This document shows, one piece after another, positions 36,898 to 45,969 of a DNA stretch of 64,000 bases. The translations under genes and the position numbers were made by a program. Under the pieces are notes generated by a model. It did not search any database and had not been told where the DNA came from. It was given only the letters and a program-made list of their open reading frames with translations. Position 1 is the stretch's first letter. The number at the start of each line of letters is the position of its first letter. Origin of the DNA: Antrihabitans cavernicola (GTDB lineage: Bacteria > Actinomycetota > Actinomycetes > Mycobacteriales > Mycobacteriaceae); NCBI RefSeq assembly GCF_008297975.1, contig NZ_VLNY01000006.1, forward strand, positions 186,001-250,000, read 5' to 3'.

Positions 36898-38499
36898 TTG
36901 GCGCAACTGACGCTGCTGCTCGTGTTGTTTGCAGCGACGATCGTTCTCGCGTCTACCGCCGATCGATTGAAGCTGCCGTATCCGGTTCTGCTCTTGATCT
37001 TCGGTTTGGCGGTGGCATTCGTGCCGGGCGTCCCTTTGCCGACCATCGCCCCCGAATTGATTCTGCCACTGGTTCTGCCGCCATTGCTGTTCGCCGCCGC
37101 TCGTCGAACGTCGTGGCGCGAGTTCTACGACAATCGCCGAGCTATCGGGTTGCTCGCAGTTGCGCTCGTCGCGGTCACCGCAGCGGCCGTCGGCGTCCTT
37201 CTGCAGGCGTTGGTTCCAGGCCTGCCGCTGATGGCTGCCATCGCCCTCGGTGCGATGGTCGCACCGCCGGATCCTGTTGTCGCAACTGTGGTCGCTCGCG
37301 AGCTGCGTTTACCGCGCAGGTTGAAAACCGTGCTCGAAGGTGAAGGGTTGTCCAACGACGCGACATCTCTGGTTCTTTACGAGGTCGCCGTTGCCAGCAC
37401 CGTCACCGGGGCCTTCTCGCCGTGGCGAGCCGGCGGAACCTTGCTTCTCGCGATAGCACTCGGAATTGTCGTCGGTTTGGCCGTCGCTTTCGTGACGAGG
37501 TGGTTGCTCGGCAAGCTACCCGCGCATCCGGCCGGTACAGCGTTGCTTCTCGTCGTGCCCTTCGCTGCCTACGCCGCCGCGGACTACGCCCACGGCAGCG
37601 GAGTTCTTGCGGTCGTCACGCTGGCGCTTGCGCTCAGCCGCTATGCCGACACCGAATCCGCACAAACCAGGTTGGTCTCCGGCGCGACCTGGGAGATCAT
37701 CGAACTACTCGTCACCGGAGCGGCTTTCGCTTTCGTCGGGCTCGAATTGCGTGCGGTCGCACACGATGTTTCAGGTGATCTACGGACTGCGATCGTTCAG
37801 GGAGCTGCGATCACCGCGTTGGTAATCGTGGTGCGAATCGTATGGATCTTCGCTGTGACCTCGATCGACGAGAACGTACGCAAGCGAGGAGGCGACCGAG
37901 CCGAACCGGTGGGCTGGCAGGAGATGGCTATCGCATCCTGGTCCGGCATGCGCGGAGTGGTCACATTGGCCGCAGCGCTTGGATTGCCTGCTGCGGCCGA
38001 CGGGTTCCCTGAGCGGAACAGGTTGGTGTTCATCGCATTTTTCGTCGTGCTCGCCACCATGCTTATTCAGGGGCTCACCCTGCCCCCGCTGGTTCGCCGT
38101 CTCGGTGTCCTAGCGTCGCGCAACGACGAGCGAGACGCTGAACGCGCTTTGGCCGAACGCGCACGAGAGGCCGGTCTCCACCGCCTTCGCGAGATCCGAG
38201 CCGATGGCGACATCGAAGACGAACTGATCGATCAGGTGCAGGATTCGGCGGTTGTCATGTGGCGCAAGCTGGGAACTGGGCCACTGGACGACGATCATCG
38301 GACCGCCCACACGCGGTTGCGGCACGCGTGGAGAGTCGAAGAGCTCGAAACCGAAATGCTCACAGCCGCTCGGCAGGAGGTGGTTTCGGCACGTGACGAG
38401 CCTGGCGGAGACGCCATTGTCGCCGACAGGGTGTTGCATCGCCTCGATGCGCGCAGCGCCCACACGCGAGAACTCCCCGATCCGAACGAAGTCGAGTGA
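36898..38499 (+). CDS. CPA1-family Na+/H+ antiporter
   Basis: 533 residues with 12 or so membrane helices followed by a 110-residue cytosolic tail. The ion-binding Asp motif APPDPVVA and the EGEGLSNDATSLVLYE motif of CPA1 antiporters are clear. A TTG start with GGGAAGGGG upstream is preferred; earlier in-frame ATG codons would add a non-hydrophobic stretch not usual in the family. Its stop overlaps an in-frame GTG of the Mur-ligase-like gene (38496), so the two may be one transcript. Confidence 0.88.
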   Translation: MAQLTLLLVLFAATIVLASTADRLKLPYPVLLLIFGLAVAFVPGVPLPTIAPELILPLVLPPLLFAAARRTSWREFYDNRRAIGLLAVALVAVTAAAVGVLLQALVPGLPLMAAIALGAMVAPPDPVVATVVARELRLPRRLKTVLEGEGLSNDATSLVLYEVAVASTVTGAFSPWRAGGTLLLAIALGIVVGLAVAFVTRWLLGKLPAHPAGTALLLVVPFAAYAAADYAHGSGVLAVVTLALALSRYADTESAQTRLVSGATWEIIELLVTGAAFAFVGLELRAVAHDVSGDLRTAIVQGAAITALVIVVRIVWIFAVTSIDENVRKRGGDRAEPVGWQEMAIASWSGMRGVVTLAAALGLPAAADGFPERNRLVFIAFFVVLATMLIQGLTLPPLVRRLGVLASRNDERDAERALAERAREAGLHRLREIRADGDIEDELIDQVQDSAVVMWRKLGTGPLDDDHRTAHTRLRHAWRVEELETEMLTAARQEVVSARDEPGGDAIVADRVLHRLDARSAHTRELPDPNEVE

Positions 38500-38546
38500 G
38501 TCAGCAGTGGGGCCGATGTGCGCCGTTGGGGGCCGGTGGTGATCGA

Positions 38547-40037
38547 ATGCGGATGACGACAGTGCGTGAAGTCGCTGCTCTGTTAGGTGACAGCTCGCTT
38601 GTTTCCCAGATCGAATCGAGTCTGACTGGGATAAGCCAGGATTCGCGAACGGCTCAGCCGGGCGACCTGTACGTTGCGTTATCGGGCTCTCGTCATCATG
38701 GAATCGATTTTGCAGACGAAGCCAAGAGAAACGGTGCGGTCGCCATATTGAGCGACCGTGACTCGCATACATTGCCCACCATCGTCGTCGCGGATCCGCG
38801 ACGCGTACTCGGGCCGCTGGCTTCGTGGTTCCATCATCATCCTTCGCGCGCACTCGATGTCTACGGTGTCACGGGGACCAACGGGAAAACGAGCACCGCC
38901 TACCTGATCGATGCCGGTTTGCGAGCCGCGGGCGTGACCAGCGGGTTGATCACTGGCGTCGAAGTTCGTGGACGCGGCGAACCGCGGCGGGCGGTGCGCA
39001 CGACCCCGGAGGCGTCCGATCTCCAGCAAATACTGGCAACCTTTGCAGCACAACGCCTTTCTGCGGTGGCGATGGAAGTGTCGAGTCACGCGCTGGCGTT
39101 GTACCGCACTGCGGGCACGCACTTCGGGGTCGGGGTCTTCACCAACCTCGACCGAGATCATCTCGATTTTCATGCCGACATGGACGCCTATTACTCGGCC
39201 AAAGCCAGCCTCTTCACACCGGGACGATGCGATAGCGCCGTCATCGGAACGGACGACGAATTCGGGCGTCGGTTGGCGGCCGAGGTCGACGTTCCCAGCA
39301 CGACATTCTCGACGTCCGACGCCGGCGCGGACTTCTTCGTCGACGATGTGCGAGCAGACCGCGCAGGTACTTCCTTCACTCTGCGTTGCGATCTGGGCAC
39401 GCTTCCTGTTCGGCTCCGATTGCTGGGCCACCATCAGGCGGATAACGCTGCCGCGGCAATCGCTGCGCTGTACGCGGGCGGTGTGGACGTGCCGTCGGCG
39501 ATCGACGGCATCGAAAAGTTGGACCTCGTACCCGGACGACTTCAACCCGTCGACGAAGGGCAGCCGTTCGTCGCCCTTGTCGATTACGTTCACAACACTG
39601 CGGGACAGCGGCGACTGTTCCCCTACCTCCGCTCGCTGACGTCCGGACGGGTGATCGTCGTGATGGGAGCGACGGGCGAGCGTGACCCCGGTAAGCGAGA
39701 CCCGTTGGGTTTCAACGCAGCTCGACAGGCCGATGTGGTCATCGTGACCGACGAAAGTCCGCATTTCGACGCGGCGTACGACCTGCGTGAAGAAGTTGCG
39801 AGCGGTGCGCGCCGGGCACGAAGCGCCGAGGTGATGACAGTCGCAGATCGCGCCGAAGCTATTGCCACAGCTGTCGCGCGCGCCACGCCCGGCGACGTGG
39901 TGGTGATCGCGGGACGCGGGCACGACCCGGTCCAGGTACACGGCAACGTCGAGACTCCGTTCGACGACCGAGCTGCTCTGAAGTCAGCGCTGCGACAGCG
40001 ACAATCCGTTGCACCGAGCTGGTCATCGGAGGGGTGA
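38547..40037 (+). CDS. Mur-ligase-like ATP-dependent amide ligase near the MAA operon
   Basis: About 496 residues with all three MurE/MurF-type domains. The P-loop TGTNGKTS (109-116), MEVSSHAL, TNLDRDHLDFH and the carbamylated-Lys site AKASLF (Lys219) are intact, so ATP-driven acyl-phosphate chemistry is expected. Two substrate-recognition motifs of true MurE are changed: DNPR is DESP (402-405) and YAHTPD is YVHNTAG (347-353). It is far from any division/cell-wall cluster and converges on the MAA operon with 15 bp overlap to mysD. A role in adding an amino acid to an MAA core is inferred from context. GTG 38496 or ATG 38553 are alternative starts. Confidence 0.8.
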   Translation: MRMTTVREVAALLGDSSLVSQIESSLTGISQDSRTAQPGDLYVALSGSRHHGIDFADEAKRNGAVAILSDRDSHTLPTIVVADPRRVLGPLASWFHHHPSRALDVYGVTGTNGKTSTAYLIDAGLRAAGVTSGLITGVEVRGRGEPRRAVRTTPEASDLQQILATFAAQRLSAVAMEVSSHALALYRTAGTHFGVGVFTNLDRDHLDFHADMDAYYSAKASLFTPGRCDSAVIGTDDEFGRRLAAEVDVPSTTFSTSDAGADFFVDDVRADRAGTSFTLRCDLGTLPVRLRLLGHHQADNAAAAIAALYAGGVDVPSAIDGIEKLDLVPGRLQPVDEGQPFVALVDYVHNTAGQRRLFPYLRSLTSGRVIVVMGATGERDPGKRDPLGFNAARQADVVIVTDESPHFDAAYDLREEVASGARRARSAEVMTVADRAEAIATAVARATPGDVVVIAGRGHDPVQVHGNVETPFDDRAALKSALRQRQSVAPSWSSEG

Positions 40038-41051
40038 ACGGCCCCGTAGCGCTGCATCGATCGCCGTCCCGAACAGGGCATTCAACGGAATCCCGGCCGC
40101 GCTCGCCATCATGGCGATCACACTGTTCTCGGCGAAGGAGCAGTACAGTCCGGCTTCGAGGAACCACGGATTGCCCGTCGGGTCGATCCGGAAGTCGAAC
40201 AAGCTGTAGTCGCGACAACCCAAGGCGGCGTGGCACTTCCGTGCTGCCTCCCATACCCGTTTCGTCACAGGATCGCGGGGGTCGACTATCCACGCCCTGT
40301 CACGCACTTTCGCTACCAACGACAGGTCGCCGTTCCGGTCTCGACTGATCTTGTCCTCATGGTCACGGACGCGCTTCGTGACCCGGTATTCCTCGAGCGG
40401 TAGACACAGCAGCTCGCCGTCGCGAACGACGATTCCGCAGCGCACTTCCCGGCCGAGTTCCACATACGATTCGACGAGCACATCGTCGCAATACTCGAAT
40501 GCTGCGGCGAGTGCGGCGTCGTATGCGTCGGCGTCCCCCACAAATGCCAACCCGACCGAATTGTCACCGTCCACCGGCTTGACCACCGCAGGTGCGGGAA
40601 TCGACACACGCTCTCCTCGTGTCACCACCTGTCCCGTCGGCACATCGACACCGGCAGCACCGACCACTGCTCTTGCCAACGCCTTGTTCGCGCCTAGGGC
40701 CATGACGGCGGGCGTGTTGCCGACGTATGGGATGGCGAGAAGGTCGAAGAGTGCACGGTAGGTGGTCATTCCCGGAACGCAGAACATCTGCGGCACAACT
40801 ACATCGATTCTCGAATTCACAAGTTGTCGAACCGCGTCGGCAGGCTCATAAGGATCGGCCGCGTCTATTGCGTCACGCCCGAGATCGGTCGGAAATCGCC
40901 AGAGGCCGTCGGGTGTCACATAGGCGATGCTGAACTTGTACCGATCCTCGTCGGCGGCTGCCTTCACGCAATCGGCCGCGTACAGCCTGGACAGATCGCA
41001 GAGAAATTCGCTAGATGCCGAACCCGCCAGGTGCAGAACATGGACGGTCAT
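40023..41051 (-). CDS. mysD: D-Ala-D-Ala ligase-like ATP-grasp, MAA second-amino-acid ligase
   Basis: 342 residues. The match to cyanobacterial MysD runs throughout, for example VLHLAGSASSEF, LYAADC, AYVTPDGLWRFP, VVPQMFCVPGMTTYRALFD, GREVRCGIVV and LFDFRIDPTGNPWFLEAGLYCSF. MysD condenses a second amino acid (Ser, Thr or other) with mycosporine-glycine to form an imine such as shinorine or porphyra-334. Last gene of the six-gene operon, three bases after mysC. The preferred amino acid cannot be read from the sequence. Confidence 0.9.
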   Translation of the reverse strand: MTVHVLHLAGSASSEFLCDLSRLYAADCVKAAADEDRYKFSIAYVTPDGLWRFPTDLGRDAIDAADPYEPADAVRQLVNSRIDVVVPQMFCVPGMTTYRALFDLLAIPYVGNTPAVMALGANKALARAVVGAAGVDVPTGQVVTRGERVSIPAPAVVKPVDGDNSVGLAFVGDADAYDAALAAAFEYCDDVLVESYVELGREVRCGIVVRDGELLCLPLEEYRVTKRVRDHEDKISRDRNGDLSLVAKVRDRAWIVDPRDPVTKRVWEAARKCHAALGCRDYSLFDFRIDPTGNPWFLEAGLYCSFAENSVIAMMASAAGIPLNALFGTAIDAALRGRSPLR

Positions 41052-41054
41052 CGG

Positions 41055-42362
41055 TCAGTCACCCGCAGCCTCGATCAGCTTACCGATATTGAAGTCGATA
41101 CCTGTCCATCCCTTGCGCCGCAGCAGATTCGACAGCAGCAACGACGGTATCTGTAGATGGTGAACCAGCAGAAACGGCAACGGATCGTCCCAGTCGAAGA
41201 TGGCGTCCTTACCCTGTGCGATCACGGCGAGTCGGTGAGCCCTGCCACCGCGCTGAGTCACCAGCCGCCAGAGTTCGTGGTAGATCCAGTAGGTGGGCTT
41301 GCTGTGCGGCAGGGGTTTCACCACGGGGACACCACGTTCCAGGTACGCCCTCGCCAGGTCGGGATGGTCGTAGAACATGGTGATTGCCGAATGGGTTCGC
41401 GGGTTGCATTCGATCGCGTGCAACCGGCCGTCATCACCCTGGATGAAGTCGAAGCTGACTTGACCGGTGAGATTCAACCGTTGCGCGAATTCTCCGACCC
41501 ACTCCTCGATCTCGGGCTTGTCGACCATCCGATAGTTGATCTGGAAAGCCGATGATTCGCAACAGCAGAACACCTGCACCGCGCCGTCTCTCACAAGGCT
41601 GTGGGTGCAGTACTCCTGTCCTCGAACGAATTCCTGCATGATCCACGGCGTCGCCTCGGTGATCGGCTTCGACCGGGCGTATGTCGTGGTTTCGGTTGCT
41701 GTGGGCCGAGGCACCGTTGTCATGTCGCGACGGTGGACGGGGTCGTAGGGGATGCTCTTGAGGATGTAGTCGGTTCCGGTGAAATCGAACTCTTCGACCT
41801 GCCCCGGCGCAGTGACGCGGTGGGTCTCTGGCGTCGACAATCCGAGAGACGCGACCAGAGCGAAGAATTCGTATTTGTCGTCGAGGCGGGCCACCATGTC
41901 CGCATCGCAATGGAGAACCTCGCAGTGCGGTGACAGCTGATCTTTCGCGAGTGCGTCGTAGTAGCTCGCCACCGGACTGCACACCGGCACATAGACGTCC
42001 ACTTCCTCGGCGCGAACAACGGCAAGCAATGCGACCGCGTAGTTGTCGGAATCAGGTGCAGGCACTGTGTAGAACCGATCCACTGCGCGCGAAAATCGAT
42101 GTCCGTTGAAGCGGTATTTGCTCGACTCGACGAGAACGACCCGATGCCCCGCTGCGTGGAACGACCGTGCCAGCTGAAGTGCTTTCGTCATCTTTCCGCC
42201 GCTGACCAATATCGTCTTGCGCTGTGCCGCAACGGCTACGGGTGGCGGAGCGACAAAGACGCCACGTAACAACGCGAATGTCGTCAGTGCCAGATTCAGC
42301 GGCAGCACCACCTGCAGCAGGGCAAGGGTGCCGATGGTCTTCGCTTGGAACACCTCACGCAC
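41055..42362 (-). CDS. mysC: ATP-grasp ligase making mycosporine-glycine
   Basis: 435 residues. After a hydrophobic N-terminal stretch (TIGTLALLQVVLPLNLALT) comes ILVSGGKMTKALQLARSFHA, then VYVPVCSPVASYYDALAKD, IMQEFVRGQEYCTHS, FQINY and FIQGDD...AIECNPRTHSAITMFY, all as in cyanobacterial MysC. MysC attaches glycine to 4-deoxygadusol with ATP. The hydrophobic start suggests membrane association. GTG start overlapping the TauD-family gene by eight bases; translational coupling likely. Confidence 0.92.
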   Translation of the reverse strand: MREVFQAKTIGTLALLQVVLPLNLALTTFALLRGVFVAPPPVAVAAQRKTILVSGGKMTKALQLARSFHAAGHRVVLVESSKYRFNGHRFSRAVDRFYTVPAPDSDNYAVALLAVVRAEEVDVYVPVCSPVASYYDALAKDQLSPHCEVLHCDADMVARLDDKYEFFALVASLGLSTPETHRVTAPGQVEEFDFTGTDYILKSIPYDPVHRRDMTTVPRPTATETTTYARSKPITEATPWIMQEFVRGQEYCTHSLVRDGAVQVFCCCESSAFQINYRMVDKPEIEEWVGEFAQRLNLTGQVSFDFIQGDDGRLHAIECNPRTHSAITMFYDHPDLARAYLERGVPVVKPLPHSKPTYWIYHELWRLVTQRGGRAHRLAVIAQGKDAIFDWDDPLPFLLVHHLQIPSLLLSNLLRRKGWTGIDFNIGKLIEAAGD

Positions 42363-43134
42363 TCCGTGATGTGTCGGCGACCATTCCGCGGTGCATGAGC
42401 CGGTTTCCGACCACGTCGGAGTGGTCGGCGCGGTGCAGAACGCAGCGGTTGTCCCACATCACGACATCACCTGGCGACCACGAATGACGGTAGATGTTCT
42501 CCGCGGCAGTCGAATGTGCGTACAGGTAGTCGATCATGTCCCTGCCCTGCTGTTCCGCCTCGCCGCTTATTGCCATGCATCGCTGCGGAGTCGACAGGTA
42601 AAGGGCTGTCCGGCCTGAGATCGGGTGCTGCAGGAAGACGGGATGGTCAGCTTCCGACTCGTCGTCGGCGCCGAGATCCACGCCGGTGACGACATGGCGA
42701 ATCGTTTTGCCGGTCAGACGTATTCGGACGTCGTCCGGAAGGGTGTCGTAGGCGCGATACTGATTGGTGAAGAGCGTTTCGCCACCCTGCGCGGGTATTT
42801 CGACCGCGCGTAACGCCGTGTAGGCAGGCGGGTGACGGACGTACGTGGTGTCGGCGTGAAACACGCTGCGCGGTGGTGTGGTTCGTCCGATGTTGCTGAT
42901 CAGATTGAGATCGGGGAAGTTGGGCACCGGAGTCTCGCCTGTCGAGAAGGTGAGGTCGCCGAACGCACGCAGAAATGCGACAAAGGCGGTGTCGTCGATA
43001 GGTTGATCAGGCAGTATCGCAGCGCCGTGCTCGGCGAGCAGATGTCGGAGTTCGTCGATCAGATTCGTATCGGCGTCGACCAGTGAGACATCGCTGATCT
43101 CGATGCCGACAGGGTGTAACGCGACTCGACGCAC
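42355..43134 (-). CDS. TauD/TfdA-family Fe(II)/2-oxoglutarate dioxygenase in MAA operon
   Basis: 259 residues with a complete iron site: FHADTTY supplies His93 and Asp95, and MWDNRCVLHRA supplies His234; an Arg (245 or 249 in NRLMHR) would hold 2-oxoglutarate. So it should be active. It lies inside the MAA operon between mysB and mysC with 1-base and overlapping junctions. The known MAA-tailoring oxygenase MysH is a phytanoyl-CoA-hydroxylase-type protein; this one belongs to another 2OG subfamily. It may convert a glycine arm, hydroxylate or demethylate the MAA; the reaction is inference. GTG start after TGAGG. Confidence 0.9.
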   Translation of the reverse strand: MRRVALHPVGIEISDVSLVDADTNLIDELRHLLAEHGAAILPDQPIDDTAFVAFLRAFGDLTFSTGETPVPNFPDLNLISNIGRTTPPRSVFHADTTYVRHPPAYTALRAVEIPAQGGETLFTNQYRAYDTLPDDVRIRLTGKTIRHVVTGVDLGADDESEADHPVFLQHPISGRTALYLSTPQRCMAISGEAEQQGRDMIDYLYAHSTAAENIYRHSWSPGDVVMWDNRCVLHRADHSDVVGNRLMHRGMVADTSRSA

Positions 43135-43135
43135 C

Positions 43136-43930
43136 TCAGCTACCGTCGACCCGTCGGATCAAGGTGACCCCGTCGCGGAGTGGGATGAGTACTTGCGCGA
43201 CACGGGGATCGGTAGCGACGAACTGGTTGAACTCGGCGATCGCTACGCCGTTGGCATTTGGAGTCGCCGACGCCCACGGTTGGCCCTGCATCATGGTGTT
43301 GTCGACCACGATCAGCCCCGCTCGCGCCAGCAGACCTGTGTCGAGCACAGTGTCGAGGTATTCGACGTAGCCCGACTTGTCGGCGTCGATGAAGATCAGA
43401 TCGAACTGCGCGTCGGCGAGGGAAAGTCGGTCGAGCGTGTGTTCGGCGGGCCCGAGGGCGATATCGATTTTGTGACCGCTTGCCGAAGCCGAGACCAGCT
43501 CGCGAGCGAGACGTGCCGCGGCGGCATCGATTTCGCACGCCATCAACGTGCCGTCCTCTGGCAACGCTTCCGCCATCGCCAGCGCGGAATAGCCTGTGAA
43601 CATGCCGATTTCGAGAACGCGCGTCGCCTGCGTCGCGTGTACCAGCATCTGCAGGAATTGCCCTTCGACGTGGCCGGACAGCATTTCCTGCTCCAACCCG
43701 CTACGCGGACTCCACTCGGCTTCCCTTGTGCGTTGATCCAGCAGCCGCAAAGCCTCCGATTCCGGGGTGCTCCACCGGCTCAGATATGGATCCAATCCAC
43801 CTGCCAGTAAGCATAATTCGCGCACTTGGTCGGCTATCGCGGCGTCGACCCCGACAAGCGCGGTAGCCAGACCGTCCAGCCTGTCCGCGAGCAGGCTCAT
43901 CGGTGTGACCGGACGTGCCGCTGTGATCAC
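43136..43930 (-). CDS. mysB: SAM-dependent O-methyltransferase forming 4-deoxygadusol
   Basis: 264 residues, class I methyltransferase. [60 protein letters not shown] (SAM site) and [14 protein letters not shown] match MysB of cyanobacteria closely. It methylates demethyl-4-deoxygadusol to 4-deoxygadusol. GTG start overlapping the mysA stop by four bases; a later ATG (43900) is possible. Confidence 0.93.
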   Translation of the reverse strand: MITAARPVTPMSLLADRLDGLATALVGVDAAIADQVRELCLLAGGLDPYLSRWSTPESEALRLLDQRTREAEWSPRSGLEQEMLSGHVEGQFLQMLVHATQATRVLEIGMFTGYSALAMAEALPEDGTLMACEIDAAAARLARELVSASASGHKIDIALGPAEHTLDRLSLADAQFDLIFIDADKSGYVEYLDTVLDTGLLARAGLIVVDNTMMQGQPWASATPNANGVAIAEFNQFVATDPRVAQVLIPLRDGVTLIRRVDGS

Positions 43931-45132
43931 GGCGTGAACATGTCTTCACCGTCGCCGTGCCGAGGGTACTTACGGCAAACCTGACGATGAATGGTCAGCG
44001 CTTCGGCGAGTTCGGCCATGGCGAGGTCATTGGCGAAGACACATGCGCCGATAGGTTTCGGTAACGCTGCACGCGTTTGCCCGTCTCGCGTCTTGACGAT
44101 CGAGTCCGTCGCCGTTTCGATCAACTCGGGCGTGAAATGCGGACTGTCCAGTGCGAGACCGACTTTGCTCATCAGCCAGAAGATTCTGTCGCGCTCGCTG
44201 ACGGAAATGTAGCCGCGTTGTTCGGCGATGGTCGTGGAGAACGCCATGTCGACGTTGATGGCGTGACCGTGAAAATATGGGATGTCCGGCGTCAATTCCA
44301 AAACCGGGCTCCAGGTGTGCCCGAACGCGATGACGCGATCGAGATCCAACTCGTGAAGATTGGGTACTTCGAGCGTCAACATCGTCTCGATCGCGTCGTA
44401 GGTGATGCGATCGGCGATCTCCCGCAACTCGGGCGTTCCGTTGAGATGTCCGAACCGAGTGAGCAGCAGATCTTCGCCGTACTTCTCCAACAGTTCGAAA
44501 ATGTTGTTGTTCCCGACGACGGAAATCTTGATCAACTCCGCCATCCCGTTGCGCACCTGGTCGATCGGGAGCGTTTTCAGGAACGAGAAGTCCAACAACA
44601 CCTGCTGCGATGCGTGAAACGAGCCGAGCCGATTTTTGGCCTTGCCGTGGTTGACCGCGACCTTGATGGCAACGCTCGCGTCGATGAGGCCGATAAGGGT
44701 GGTGGGAATGCGAATGTAATTCGTCGAGCGCCGAAAGATCGAGCAGGCGAAGCCTGCGACGTCGGTGGTCAGTCCGCCGCCGACCACCAGCACCGGTTCC
44801 TTGCGTACCAAACCGAAGTCTTCGAATGCGTCGATGATGAGTTCGGCTGTTGCCAGCGCCTTGTCGGTCTCCTTGATGCGCACCGCAAAGACCGTCAACG
44901 CAATACCGTGATGATCGAAGTACGCATGCATCTGCTCGCCGTACAGCCCATAGACCGTGGGATCGACAACCATCAGGGCCCGTCCGAAACGTGCGTAGCT
45001 GTCGGCGAGTTCGGTGTTCTCGATCGCGAAGACGCCGTCGACGCACAGCAGTGAGTAGTCGATCTTCTCGTACGCTTCGATGCGGAAGGCGGCGTCGGTC
45101 GCTGTGAACGTCGACTCGACGTGAGAAGTCAT
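43927..45132 (-). CDS. mysA: Sugar-phosphate cyclase, demethyl-4-deoxygadusol synthase
   Basis: 401 residues of the 3-dehydroquinate-synthase superfamily. NAD segment [48 protein letters not shown], metal ligands in [17 protein letters not shown] and [10 protein letters not shown]. It converts sedoheptulose 7-phosphate to demethyl-4-deoxygadusol; the close relative 2-epi-5-epi-valiolone synthase shares these motifs, and the mysB-mysC-mysD neighbours decide the call. ATG overlaps the HAD stop (ATGA at 45129-45132). Confidence 0.92.
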   Translation of the reverse strand: MTSHVESTFTATDAAFRIEAYEKIDYSLLCVDGVFAIENTELADSYARFGRALMVVDPTVYGLYGEQMHAYFDHHGIALTVFAVRIKETDKALATAELIIDAFEDFGLVRKEPVLVVGGGLTTDVAGFACSIFRRSTNYIRIPTTLIGLIDASVAIKVAVNHGKAKNRLGSFHASQQVLLDFSFLKTLPIDQVRNGMAELIKISVVGNNNIFELLEKYGEDLLLTRFGHLNGTPELREIADRITYDAIETMLTLEVPNLHELDLDRVIAFGHTWSPVLELTPDIPYFHGHAINVDMAFSTTIAEQRGYISVSERDRIFWLMSKVGLALDSPHFTPELIETATDSIVKTRDGQTRAALPKPIGACVFANDLAMAELAEALTIHRQVCRKYPRHGDGEDMFTP

Positions 45133-45803
45133 GCGGAACGCCCGCCGCCGGTGAGTCCTTGCAGTTGGTCGGCGTCCAAACGGTCGACGCGTCGGGCTGT
45201 GCCGAAATCCTGCTCGCCGGTGTTCGCGTTGGGAAATGCGACGCATGTGATGCCGGCGGTCGTGGCGGAGGTGACACCGTCGGCGTTGTCCTCGATCGCT
45301 ACGCAATCTTCAGCCGATTCACCGATGTGTTGCAGCGCAAAGGAATACGCGGCCTTGTCCGGTTTCGGCTGCTCGACATCGCCACGATCGACGATGACGT
45401 CGAAGTCGTCGGCCGAGACGTCGGGGCTCAGCCGATTCAGCAACGCCATGATGTTGTCGCGCGACGTCGTGGTGACCAACCCGAGCTTCCAGCCGTTTCC
45501 CTTCGCGCTCTTGATGGTGTCGACGACCCCTGGACGCGGTGCCAGATCGGCAGCGGCGACATTGCGTTGGAAGGCTTGCGATTTGGCTTTGTGCAGGGCT
45601 TCGGCATCGACGTCCTGCCCACGCGATCGCGCAAATTCCGCAATACGCGACTTCCCGCCACTCTGCACGAGCATCTCGCGATAGTCGTCGCGACTCCATT
45701 GCCAATCGAGACCCTCGGCGGCGAACGTCTCGTTGAACGCTTGTCGTTGCAACTCCGAAGTGTCTGCGATGGTGCTTATCGATCCGAAAACGATTGCCGG
45801 CAT
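45129..45803 (-). CDS. HAD-superfamily protein with degenerate motif I
   Basis: 224 residues, subfamily IA with an alpha-helical cap. Motif II (VTTTSRDN), motif III Lys (KPDKAAY) and motif IV (IEDNADGV) are present, but motif I reads VFGSISTI: the nucleophile Asp and the acid/base Asp of DxDxT are Gly7 and Ile9. A phosphatase acting by the usual aspartyl-phosphate route is therefore unlikely. First gene of the MAA operon, with GGGGA before the ATG, and coupled to mysA. Its role in the pathway is unknown; binding a sugar phosphate without cleavage is one possibility. Confidence 0.82.
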   Translation of the reverse strand: MPAIVFGSISTIADTSELQRQAFNETFAAEGLDWQWSRDDYREMLVQSGGKSRIAEFARSRGQDVDAEALHKAKSQAFQRNVAAADLAPRPGVVDTIKSAKGNGWKLGLVTTTSRDNIMALLNRLSPDVSADDFDVIVDRGDVEQPKPDKAAYSFALQHIGESAEDCVAIEDNADGVTSATTAGITCVAFPNANTGEQDFGTARRVDRLDADQLQGLTGGGRSA

Positions 45804-45905
45804 GTGTATTTCCCCAATCGTGCACTGACTGCAACTGGCGCGGTCCGCGTCGCAGCGCGCGACAGCCAACAGCGTATCCTGAACAGTTCTTCGATTACTC
45901 GACTA

Positions 45906-45934
45906 ACTGAACACTATTGAACTATATGTTCAGT
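45906..45934. promoter_or_regulatory. Candidate TetR operator upstream of the MAA operon
   Basis: ACTGAACA (45906-45913) and TGTTCAGT (45927-45934) are perfect 8-base inverted arms with a 13-base spacer. A further CTGAACA lies at 45879-45885, inside the short palindrome GAAC-A-GTTC. On the minus strand TTGCTA and TAGTGT flank a 17-base spacer across the site, a possible promoter for the HAD-mys operon that the repressor would cover. Confidence 0.6.
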
Positions 45935-45969
45935 AGCAAGCTTTGGCTACCAAAAATGTCGACCGGCAG

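Noticed and set aside
38547-40037. Calling the Mur-ligase-like gene a housekeeping murE
   Set aside because: DNPR and the YAHTPD motif are replaced and no division or cell-wall genes surround it.
40023-41051. Calling mysD a peptidoglycan D-alanine-D-alanine ligase
   Set aside because: The sequence follows MysD motif by motif and lies in a mysA-B-C operon.
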